From: Diaporthe sp. PMI_573
Taxonomy: Eukaryota; Ascomycota; Sordariomycetes; Diaporthales; Diaporthaceae
Assembly (NCBI GenBank): GCA_021399435.1
Contig: JAJTUP010000051.1
Location: 186,001 to 250,000, forward strand
Reading direction: 5' to 3'
DNA: 64,000 nt
Made by a program: the position numbers and the translations under genes. Each line of letters starts with the position of its first letter. Position 1 is the stretch's first letter. Below, piece after piece: positions 55,387 through 64,000 of this stretch. The notes beneath the pieces were generated by a model that saw only the letters and a program-made list of their open reading frames with translations, had not been told where the DNA came from and searched no databases.

Positions 55387-57670
55387 ATGGCCTCCAGCTG
55401 CCATCCCTTTGATCCCCTTCGACCGGACGAGATCGACCAGGTATGGATCTCGCCAGCTCACTAGATATACCCAAAAGACTTATCAGAACAACGCCTGTAG
55501 GCCAGCAAGATCGTGCGCTCTGCATTCTCAGACTATGGTCTCAACTACAGGGTTATCACGCTCAAGGAGCCGCCCAAGAAACTCATGGTTGAGTTTCTCG
55601 AGCGGGAGCACCGCCTGAAACATGGCGGGCAGGCTCCCGCACGCTGTGTGCGAGTTGAAGTCATTGTGAAGAAGCCGTCCCAGAAGCCACAGCTCTGGGA
55701 AGTTCTCGTCGACCTGGACGAGGGGAGGATAGCAACACAGAAGCACCTGGAGGGTAAACATACTTACATCGACCCTAATTACATGCGGGAGGTGGAGAAT
55801 GCTTGCCTGGCGGACAAACGGGTACAGGAGGAAATTCGAAGCCTCAATCTCCCCCCTGGTTCAACTGCGATAGTCGAGCCTTGGGCCTATGCCACCGACG
55901 GGATGCACGACATGACTGACCGTCTTACTATGGTATGCGTGTTTTCTTTACCCCGGCTGACCCCTTCTATGATATCGAATGCTAACAGCTCGCAAGTGCT
56001 GGTTCTATTGTCGTCACGTGGAACATCCAGATGCCAACTATTACGCCTACCCGCTGGATGTCTGCGCAGAGGTTTCTGAGGAGCTCGAAGTTGTCCGGGT
56101 ATACCGTCTGCCTGCTGGTAAGGGTGAGAGTATCAACACCACCGACCATCCTCAGTACGACCGTAACAAGATCCACCCGACACCACTGAGTGAATACCAC
56201 CCTGATCTGAGGCCAAGCCTACGAAGCACAACAAAGCCCTACCAAGTGATACAGCCCGAGGGGCCTTCGTTCGAGATTTCTGGAAATCGCCTCACCTGGG
56301 AGAAGTGGACTTTTCGTGTAGGCTTCAACTACCGAGAGGGACTAACTCTCCACGACATCCGCTACGATGGCCGAAGCCTTTTCTACCGCCTATCTCTGGC
56401 CGAGATGTTTGTACCGTACGGTGACCCACGTGCACCGTACCCCCGCAAAGCTGCATTTGACTTGGGTAACGACGGGGCTGGTATCAACGCCAACAACCTC
56501 AAACTTGGCTGTGACTGTCTTGGTAAGTCCCACCCCTACCGACCCTACCGACGAAGTAACATCAAAGCTCCCCCAAACTATTACCTTTACGGGTCAGCTT
56601 ATCCGACTGACATGCTCTATTATCAAGGCACCATCAAGTACTTTGACGCTTGGCACAATACCCATTCCGGAGAGCCTCTCAAGTTGCCCAATGTCGTATG
56701 CTGCCACGAGCAGGATGATGGTATTCTGTGGAAACATACCAACTTTCGCACCAGCAACGCGGTTGTCACCAGATCACGCATACTGGTTCTGCAAACCATC
56801 GTCACCGTCAGCAACTACGAGTACATCTTCGCATTCCAATTCTGCCAGGATGCTTCCATATTTTACGAAGTCCGCGCCACCGGCATCCTGTCAACAGTGC
56901 CTCACCGCCACCAACCTGGCCAACCGGAGCGGGTCCCCTACGGGACGGTCGTCGCCCCGGGAGTTCTGGCACCCTATCACCAGCACCTCTTCAGCCTGCG
57001 CATCGACCCAGCGCTCGATGGGAACAATAACTCACTCCTGATCGAAGAGTCGAAGCCGATGCCGGTTGACAAAGTGCACAACCCCTTTGGGGTGGGATAT
57101 TATGCCGAAAGCTCCTATGTCGAGCGCGAGGGAGGTTTCGATTTGGATCTCAACAAGGCACGCGTCTTCAAGTTTGTAAATGAAAACAGGATCAACCCGA
57201 TCACAGGGACACCCGTCGGCTTCAAGCTGCTGCCCCACCCCAGCCAGCTGTTGCTCTCACACCCGGACTCGTACCACGCGAGAAGGTCTGAGTTTGGCAA
57301 GCACGCTGTTTGGGTCACGCGGTACGAAGACGATGACCATTACCCCGCTGGCAGATATACGATGCAGTCTTCTGGCGGTGATGGCATTGCCTCGAAGATA
57401 CAGAGTCGAGCAGCAAGAGGAGCTGCTCAGACCGTTAGGGACTCTGATATCGTCATCTGGCACACGTTCGGGTCGACGCACAACCCTCGCATTGAGGACT
57501 GGCCCGTCATGCCTAATGAGAAGATGGTGGTCGGTCTTAAGCCCGTCAACTTTTTCAGCGGCAACCCTGGTCTGGATGTTGCTGTGTCGACTCAGGAGAA
57601 GAATAAGAGTGTGCTGTATACGGAGGAAAGCAAAGAATCGGCAAGCGCATGCTGTGGGTCACCCTTGTAA
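55387..57670 (+). CDS. Copper amine oxidase (4 exons)
   Basis: The exons are 55387-55440, 55501-55932, 55997-56522 and 56628-57670, giving 684 residues, the normal length for fungal enzymes. The TPQ-forming consensus TVSNYEY places the cofactor tyrosine at 401. The copper ligands are His455 and His457 in HQHLF and a third His in STHNPRIEDWPVMP. Other family blocks are GCDCLG, CCHEQDDGILWKHTNFR and VVTRSRILVLQ. The enzyme oxidises primary amines to aldehydes with release of H2O2 and ammonia, supplying nitrogen. No signal peptide is seen. Fungal homologues are often peroxisomal, but the C-terminus here (CCGSPL) is not a standard PTS1. Confidence 0.95.
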
Positions 57671-58294
57671 ATACAAGTACGTGTCGGTGACCGCGAATCG
57701 CTGTGCGGTAATAAGTATGCCATCGGAGGTCTTTCGCCGAGGGTATTGGATCTTCCTGGATAGTTCCTGTACAAAGCACGCTGCCGTTCTCGCTAAATAT
57801 CTTTTCAAAGCTATGTAGGTTCTTTTCTCTCGCATTGATTTTCTTCCTAGGAAGAGGCTCAGCTATTCTGGAATTTCTAGACCCAGCATTCTAACCTTTC
57901 GGGAATGTGACGGAACGGCGCTTATATACTGCTAGGCTCAATCTGGGGGGTGGGGGATTCTGGTCTTTCGCGACATGCTTGTAATATCAAATGATATATA
58001 AAAGCAGAGTGGGACAGTTGCAAGAAAAACACAACTCAGCCATCTGGGCAGGTTTAAGAACACATGCAATGTAATTAACTCGCATCAATAAGGTCTGACA
58101 AACCTAGCAGTTTGGTAGGCATTAATAAAGACTAGCAAATACGCCTTGTAAGAATGACCATACTCCACTTATACTTATACCCTGCATGTAGTATCTTGCT
58201 GCTATTCAAGACGGGTGGTCAAAACAATTTAAGGAAAGATGTAGACAGGAGAATAGTAGCAGAGAACTCTAACAATAGAAAAAAGAATAGTCTT
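57671..58294. other. Intergenic region, AT-rich
   Basis: It holds the 3' flank of the amine oxidase gene and the 3' flank of the tRNA. No other feature is seen. Confidence 0.5.
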
Positions 58295-58366
58295 TGCCCA
58301 TCACTGGAATCGAACCAGTCACCTCATCATTACTAGTGATGCGCTCTACCGATGAGCTAGACGGGC
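58295..58366 (-). tRNA. tRNA-Thr (anticodon AGT)
   Basis: The minus strand folds into a 72-nt cloverleaf. The acceptor stem is GCCCGTC with GATGGGC (one G-T pair) and the discriminator base is A. The D arm has TAGCTCATCGGTAGAGC (A box). The anticodon stem is CATCA/TGATG with loop CTAGTAA, so the anticodon is AGT. The T arm is ACTGG TTCGATT CCAGT (B box GGTTCGATTCC). No intron is present. A34 would be modified to inosine. Confidence 0.95.
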
Positions 58367-59621
58367 TTGGAGGTCTATTCGTGATTGGAACTATGAATGT
58401 GGATACACAGGCTCGTGCACCTTGGCCTGTTGGTAGGCGAGGATGTCGATTCTGAACACAAAAGTAAGTGGACCGATCCCCATACAACCCCATTTCTACA
58501 CAGCTGTTCCCTATGAAAAGACTTGAAGTTAAATATAGGTTTAATAATATATATTATAAATCTTTGGTACTATCTACCTCGAGTATCTCTTATGTAACCA
58601 CTGTTTTAATGACGGTCTAGATAAGTATGTTGATGACTCTGATGAGCCCCTTTATGTCACAGTGTTTGAATATCCTACTCATTGTTCCCTCGCCTCTTTG
58701 CGTTCAGCAGCACGAGAACGCTTTGAAGAGGACGGGACGACTCCTGAGACTTCACATGCTTATACAGAAACTCAGGTCCAACTTTGGCCAGTCATTCGGC
58801 TGAGCCATTCCATTACTCTTTACCACATCTTCGAACTTGGTCAGTACCCCTGCGTGGAAGACGTATGCCACCTCGGCAATCATGACAGTAACAAAAACTT
58901 CCAATAAATTCGATGCCAACAATCTGGGGAACCTCTAGCGTTCGCGACACTGTTCGTTGAGAATACGGACCCAGGCGGACCAGGCCAATATGATGGCACA
59001 CGAGCAGGTCGGACTGGGCAACAACATCCGCCCCAGCGATTCCTGCGGGGGCGGGGCGTGCGGGTTTCAGAACATCTTGGTCGTTCAGAGACGTGCGGAT
59101 GTTCCAGTGTAGTAGATCCATTTTCAACCTACTTTTAGATAACTTTTACCTTTTCAAGGCTCTGAGTTGAAATCCTATTTGCACCATCTCTTTGTTTTAG
59201 ACCTACCTCTTCTTCTTTGTTCAGACTAAAGACTATATTAGTCTGACTGTAAGCTATACTGAAACAATCCGAATATCTACAGTCTGTAGTCTTAGTTATA
59301 GCAAAGGACTAAACTTGGACTAATTTCAACCCTGTCAATATGCATCTAATAGCCGATCCTTTCCCCATTACTGACTGGGGGAACCGGCCCTATCCACAAT
59401 CCCAACCGTATCTCAATGGCACCGACAGGCAGAAAGGGTAGTCAATAGACTTGGCGACCGGCTTGCAGAGCCAACTCCCATCCTTCTGTGCATATTTGTC
59501 GGAACACTGGTTCTGAAGAAAAAGCCAGAGTTAACAACTTTCACTACTGGCTCACTCCAGAACGAAAAACATTCTGTCTTCATCCCCATCACCATGTGGA
59601 CTGATCAGCTATCCGACATAC
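58367..59621. other. Intergenic region, 1.25 kb
   Basis: It holds the tRNA 5' flank and the promoter side of the rhodopsin-domain gene. A well-placed ATG at 59594 opens only a 15-codon frame out of phase with that gene. No other gene is seen. Confidence 0.45.
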
Positions 59622-61172
59622 TTGGCTCCAATTCCCCCTGACCAGCGGGCTGCATTCCTGGACGGACCGGCCCTTGAAGCTCCGCCTGGCGTTGAGTCAG
59701 TTCTTGACGATCCACCGAACCGGAACTCCATGGTCCGCGGGGTCTTTAGTCTCTACCTGGTGCTAACGACAGCGGCCGTTATATTGCGAAGCTACTGCAA
59801 TCTTTTCATTGTTCGAAAGGTGCTACTGGAAGATTGTAAGATGGACAGGATGACCACGATATGCTCTGGCGCTGACGACCGTAGATCTAGGGTTCTGTGG
59901 CTATGTACTGTCCCTCTAGATGCTTGAGCTCCATTCCCCTAAGCTAATTTGCAACTGAATATAGGTGCTATCTGTCGCATTTTGTTCTGTGGGTTTAAAC
60001 CTCACTACCACGACTGGAATGTTTGTACACCAATTGGATATTCGTATCAAGGATCTACACATAACATACTTGGTACGTCTAGGTCACTGGAGTGTGGGCA
60101 TACGAGACGCCCTCCATATTCACAGCCACTCGCATATCTGTGCCCAGCTTCCCAGTGAACATCATACGCTGATTCCACCAGGATGTTCATACCGCCTCCA
60201 ATATCTACGCAGCGGCAATGGGGTGCTTGAAAGTGGCAATTCTGACAGACTGGATACGGACATTCTCCCCACGGGGCACTCGTGGCCCTTTCTTCGTGAG
60301 TGCCTGGTATTTTCACACATTAAATCTCCAGGTTTTGGACAATGGACGGTTTAGCTGAGTTCTGTTGCTGTATACAGCGGGCCTGCCAAGCGTTACTGTG
60401 GATTAATGTCATATACTATGGCTCTGCCTTGGTCATCACGAACCTGATATGCAAGCCATATCGGCGAACATGGGACAAGACCGTCCCGGGAACATGTATC
60501 AAAAGAACAGACTTGGATGTTTCTAGTTCAATTCTCAATCTTGTGTCCCATCTTCTGGTATTGATTCTTCCGCATTTTGTTATATGGAAGCTCAATATGA
60601 AGTGGAAAACCAAGCTGGGAATTTCTCTGGTTTTTGTTATCGGTTTACTGTAAGTGCATACAATATTCCTGTGATTCTCTCATGAACGATGGTTGACATT
60701 AAGAAACTGGAATTTAAGCACTTGCATATTGGCTGCGTTTCGTTTAAACTCGACAATCAACTACGTCTGCTCGGAAGATACGACATATCTGGTTTGTGAC
60801 ATGGCATTTTGGTGCGTCGCAGAATTAGCATGTGTAGTGCTAGTATTCTGCGTTCCTGCGTTCCCTAAAGTCTTCCGTGAGACCCGGCTGCTAAGCAGGA
60901 TCCTGGACTCATGGCGGTCATGGTTGGCCAAGAGAACAAAAGAAAGCAGCACGTCAGCGTGCGTACATGGATCTGATCACCAGCCGCCTGCTTGCCGCAA
61001 AATCAATGAGAATGGCGAATCTACCAATTCCATGCCCCTAAAAATGGTCAGCGCCCCGGAATCGCATGGGAACCCCTCCGGAGCAGTCAAATTCCCATCG
61101 CATATCGTTCGCACTACGCATCTCGAAGCGGTAGAAGAGTTCGAGACCAATACTACCACGTCGCATCCATAA
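59622..61172 (+). CDS. Seven-helix membrane protein with fungal rhodopsin domain (PTH11-like class)
   Basis: Exons from the first supported codon: 59622-59835, 59885-59904, 59965-60072, 60182-60295, 60378-60649 and 60704-61172, giving 398 residues in frame. The N-terminal IPPDQRAAFLDGPALEAPPGV and FVHQLDIR, the helix block KVAILTDWIRTFSPRGTRG, PYRRTWDKTVPGTC, and LWCLAE-like FWCVAELACVVLVFCVP are signatures of this fungal family. Seven hydrophobic segments are visible. Members resemble PTH11 receptors, and some function in surface sensing, but ligands are unknown. No in-frame ATG precedes the family N-terminus, which begins at a TTG codon, so either an upstream exon was missed or the start is lost. 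The tiny second exon (20 nt) is tentative. Confidence 0.75.
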
Positions 61173-61652
61173 GCCACGCTGCTGGCTGGTCTGGTGGAAA
61201 TACTTGATGGTTGCAATTCGAGCAGAAATATGAAAGTGTTCTCACACTTCGCATGTGTTCTTTCATGCCTTAAGGCGAGGCGGGGGATCTATGGGGGATG
61301 TAGAAGGGACCTGTGCAAGTATTAGAGGTGTCTTCATGGGGTGATACCAACCCAACACTTGTCTGACAGCTGAAGCTGTGGAGCTGTTCAGCCTGTGATT
61401 AATGAAGTGTGCACCCTTCACAATGGTATGTTAGGTACTTAAGTCAATGTGACTGAAAGGTTTGACTTGAAAATCGGAACTAAGACAAGACATGGCCCCA
61501 AGACGGCAGCACTCCTAATTGGCAAACCATACTCTATTTTTGTAGCCACCAACTAGGTGGGTCGAAGTATCTGTACAGGTGGGCAAGCAAGTTTAGGAGG
61601 GCCAACCGTTCAAGTCGTACTTGGCTCTGATATGAAGAAGAGAGGAGATAGA
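61173..61652. terminator. Convergent 3' flanks of rhodopsin-domain and thioesterase genes
   Basis: 480 bp between opposing stop codons, with no other feature seen. Confidence 0.45.
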
Positions 61653-62628
61653 TTATAATGCTGGATGTGCCGGCGGAAACAGCCGAGCATCCTGAGTGCA
61701 AGACATCAAGAGCAAACCGGTCTCAAGATCCCAAAACTGTTGGTAGGTGGCTATTCGGCCTGCCGCGCCCCATGATGTACGACTTTCGCATATCATCCAC
61801 CCAGTACTCTCCACCGCGGGGACGTGAAAGGAGACCTGACTGTTTAGTGTAGTGTTCATAGCCAACCTCTGAATCTCCTGGCTGGTAGAGTTCCAGTTTG
61901 CGAATATCACCAGCTCGAGGAGCGACTGGTCTGACAACAAAGCCATTGAGGGCAAGTCAGCAATGCCATTCTCCGTTGAAAAGCGGACGAGTCCGTGGGC
62001 GCGGATCTGTGAGAGATCGTCATTTGGCTTGAAAGGTAGCAACCGCCAATCAAAGGGATTTTTAGCATGCATGTTGGCTGGTAGCTCATCGTTGTTGATC
62101 TGAAAACCAATCTGTTGGAGGTCGTATCGGGGTGCATCGTGGGGGCGAAATCCTCCGAGGTCTGGTAGGCGATCGCCGTATCTCGGCGTTGCATCCTGTT
62201 CAGGCGCCGAGGCTCGCCTTTGGAACGAGATGATTGCGACGTAAAGACACGGGCCAGAGTCGCTCTGGGTAGCTCGCACCAGGCGGGTTGCGAAGGTGCG
62301 CCCGTCGGCCGCCCGGTCAACGTGATAGGAAACCTTGGCGGTGGCCTTGACGGGCCTCAGAAACGAGGATTGGGATGAATATGCGTCAAAGCCTGGTGCA
62401 ACGGTAGCCAAGGCTGCTGACAGAGCCTGGCTGATAATGGAACCGCCAAAGGCAGCGTCGCCAACGGGCTGCTGGATCAGAGGCCTTGTGCACAAGTTTC
62501 AGTGTCACTCTGCTGGATTTACCCTGGAAAGTGTAGAGTACATACCCTTCGTTGGTATACGTGTCAGAGCCCGATTCAGGCACCTTAGCGACGGAGGTAA
62601 GCACCTCTAACAGAGATTTCTGACCCAT
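61653..62628 (-). CDS. Acyl-CoA thioesterase (TesB/ACOT8-like, double hot-dog)
   Basis: Two exons, 62628-62561 and 62484-61653, give 299 residues. The first hot-dog half has VGDAAFGGSIISQALSAA, AYSSQSSFLRPV and VSYHVDRAADGRTFATRLV, family blocks of the TesB type. The C-terminal half has MALLSDQSLLEL, LNSQVSFHVP, WMICESRTSWGAAGRIA and the DLETGLL end. The enzyme hydrolyses acyl-CoA to free acid plus CoA, probably in peroxisome or cytosol; the C-terminus (AHPAL) is not a clear PTS1. The intron boundaries (GTATAC donor, CACAAG acceptor) are the only phase-consistent choice but weak. A more obvious GTATGT donor at 62546 loses the frame. Confidence 0.83.
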
Positions 62629-62997
62629 GGTGAATACCGTTTGTGCAAGGGGTAACTGACAATGCCCCTGACGAAAGCTCCAATGTCGTGTTGGTTCTTG
62701 CGCTCCGGCTTATATGAATTAAGTTGAAGGCGAGTTGCTTTCCCCGCTTTCCGGCTGACCCAGGACCAACACGAAGACTTGCGCCAGCTTATTCGTAGGT
62801 ACATAGATACCTACGTAATCTCATATTGCCAGCATTCCAAGGAAAAGAACCCCACACCGAACACATGCTCTAAATGCTGCCAATTCCACATCGCTTTCGG
62901 GCAGAAGGTCAGCTCTCTGTTTTTGTGGCGACCTCAACGATATTCCTTTTTTCCCCCACAACCATAGGGGTTTGCTTGCCTGCCCCTGAGAACAACA
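62629..62997. promoter_or_regulatory. Divergent promoter region, thioesterase / MFS transporter
   Basis: 369 bp between opposing start codons (62628 minus, 62998 plus), carrying both promoters. No specific site is claimed. Confidence 0.5.
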
Positions 62998-64000
62998 ATG
63001 GCTGAGAAAGTTGGTTCAGCCGATGAGGCCGCGTCGCAGGCAGTGGAAATGGGTGCCGCAAGAACCTCGCAACCACCTGCCAAGTCATACTCTTTCTATG
63101 TATCAATGTTCGGCCTCGCGCTGGTAGCGTTGATAACCGCCTGGGATGCAACGGCTCTCGCCATCGCACTTCCGGTAAGCTCAACGATCCGCCGGCATGC
63201 AAGCTTTCTAACCTTCGAATACCAGGCCATTACGCAACAGCTGCAAGGAACAACTCTACAGTCCTTTTGGGCTAGTATCTCCTTCATCCTCGGCGTTGCA
63301 GTAACTCAACCTATTTACGTGAGCTTGTCTGATGTGCTGGGCCGCAAAGTACCGCTGTATGCGGCGACGGTCATCTTTACCGCCGGCACCATCGTCTTTG
63401 CCCTCGCGAACCAGATGATTACCCTGATCGTGGGTCGGCTCATCCAGGGCCTAGGCGGAGGCGGGCTCTACGTGCTTCAGGACATCATATTGACCGACAT
63501 GACGAATCTGAAAGAGAGACCGCTGTATCTGGGTTTGATATCTCTCGCCATGGCCTCAGGAACCATCTTGGGACCTATTGTCGGTGCTCTATTCAGCAAC
63601 TTCAATTGGAGATGGATCGGCTGGGTCAATCTGCCCATAATTGGGGTCGGCTTCTTCATATTTGTTTTCTTCCTTCATCTCCGAACTATCCCTCTTCCGC
63701 TCCGCACCAGACTACGCCGACTGGACATGCTTGGCATGGCTCTATTCTGTGTGGGTGCTGCTGCTGTAGCAGCACCCCTGAGTTGGGCAGGGGCATTATA
63801 TCCTTGGTCTACGTGGAATACCATTGTTCCTCTTATCATCGGGGTAATAGTGCTCGCTGTATTTGGATATTACGAGCGAGGCCTTTCGTCGAATTCGGTG
63901 TTGCCTTTCCGTATCTTCACCAACAGCACAGCAATCTCTTCGTTATTTACTGGATTTGTACATGGATCCATTTTGTATACCATACTACTCTACATCCCTT
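62998..64000 (+). CDS. MFS transporter, multidrug/DHA type (partial, runs off window)
   Basis: The exons are 62998-63174 and 63226 to beyond 64000. The visible part has an N-terminal cytosolic tail, then helix 1 (FYVSMFGLALVALITAWDATALAIALP), the A-like motif SDVLGRKVPLY between helices 2 and 3, the block IVGRLIQGLGGGGLYVLQDII typical of DHA2-like fungal exporters, and the C motif GTILGPIVGALF. About nine membrane helices are present before the edge, so this is the first two thirds of a 12- or 14-helix proton antiporter. Substrates of such fungal exporters include toxins, amino acids and drugs; none can be assigned. It is divergent from the thioesterase. Confidence 0.9.
   Translation, partial: MAEKVGSADEAASQAVEMGAARTSQPPAKSYSFYVSMFGLALVALITAWDATALAIALPVSSTIRRHASFLTFEYQAITQQLQGTTLQSFWASISFILGVAVTQPIYVSLSDVLGRKVPLYAATVIFTAGTIVFALANQMITLIVGRLIQGLGGGGLYVLQDIILTDMTNLKERPLYLGLISLAMASGTILGPIVGALFSNFNWRWIGWVNLPIIGVGFFIFVFFLHLRTIPLPLRTRLRRLDMLGMALFCVGAAAVAAPLSWAGALYPWSTWNTIVPLIIGVIVLAVFGYYERGLSSNSVLPFRIFTNSTAISSLFTGFVHGSILYTILLYIP

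Overview
The window is nuclear DNA of a filamentous ascomycete (Pezizomycotina, probably a Sordariomycete). Genes carry many short introns of about 45-110 nt with GTRAGT-type donors and CTRAY-like branch sites. The families are typical of such fungi: HET, NACHT with a C2H2 finger, CorA-like ankyrin protein, fungal rhodopsin-domain protein, AA7 oxidase, small secreted proteins, P450 and an MFS carrier. There is no plasmid, phage or bacterial architecture. I rebuilt exon-intron models by hand, joining open reading frames at phase-compatible splice sites. I ran no alignments, so family names rest on recognised motifs.

Layout. 0.9-6.7 kb: a nine-exon secreted protein (-), a small cysteine-rich secreted protein (+) next to a CA microsatellite, and an APH-like kinase (+). 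6.9-15.6 kb: an allorecognition-type block with a CorA-like ankyrin protein (-) carrying an in-frame TAG, a HET protein (+), an uncharacterised five-exon gene (+), and a decayed copy of the HET gene's 3' end. 15.6-23.4 kb: metabolism-flavoured genes (alpha/beta hydrolase, PRISE-like reductase, polytopic membrane protein, MpaB-type oxygenase) with no backbone synthase in view. 24.3 kb: a tiny three-exon secreted protein. 26.1-32.2 kb: a conserved housekeeping block with SmG and an Ntr2-like splicing factor on a shared 261-bp promoter, then a Vps3844/DUF3844 ER-vacuole protein and a mitochondrial-type membrane protein, also divergent.

35.0-37.7 kb: an AA7 FAD oxidase (+) and a small basic-start protein (-). 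37.7-41.6 kb: no gene; it holds an AT-rich relic, a T11A11 palindrome and an 83-bp repeat shared with 17.5 kb. 41.6-43.6 kb: a cytochrome P450 (+). 44.0-54.5 kb: a Rad5/HLTF-like SNF2 helicase (-) head to head with a very large NLR-like gene (+), whose DUF7708, NACHT and C2H2 parts appear fused to a further large uncharacterised region. 55.4-57.7 kb: a copper amine oxidase (+). 58.3 kb: tRNA-Thr(AGT) (-). 59.6-61.2 kb: a rhodopsin-domain membrane protein (+) without an obvious ATG. 61.7-64.0 kb: an acyl-CoA thioesterase (-) divergent from an MFS transporter (+) that runs off the window.

How they fit: the two STAND/HET-type regions (7-15.6 and 44-54.5 kb) look like fungal non-self recognition loci embedded between metabolic and housekeeping genes. 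The secreted proteins, AA7 oxidase, P450 and MFS carrier suit a plant- or litter-associated lifestyle. No single operon-like system is visible. The most unusual structures are the coherent 1,896-residue NLR fusion model, the TAG-interrupted CorA-ankyrin gene, the HET-tail duplication, and the AA7 oxidase lacking its FAD-anchoring histidine.
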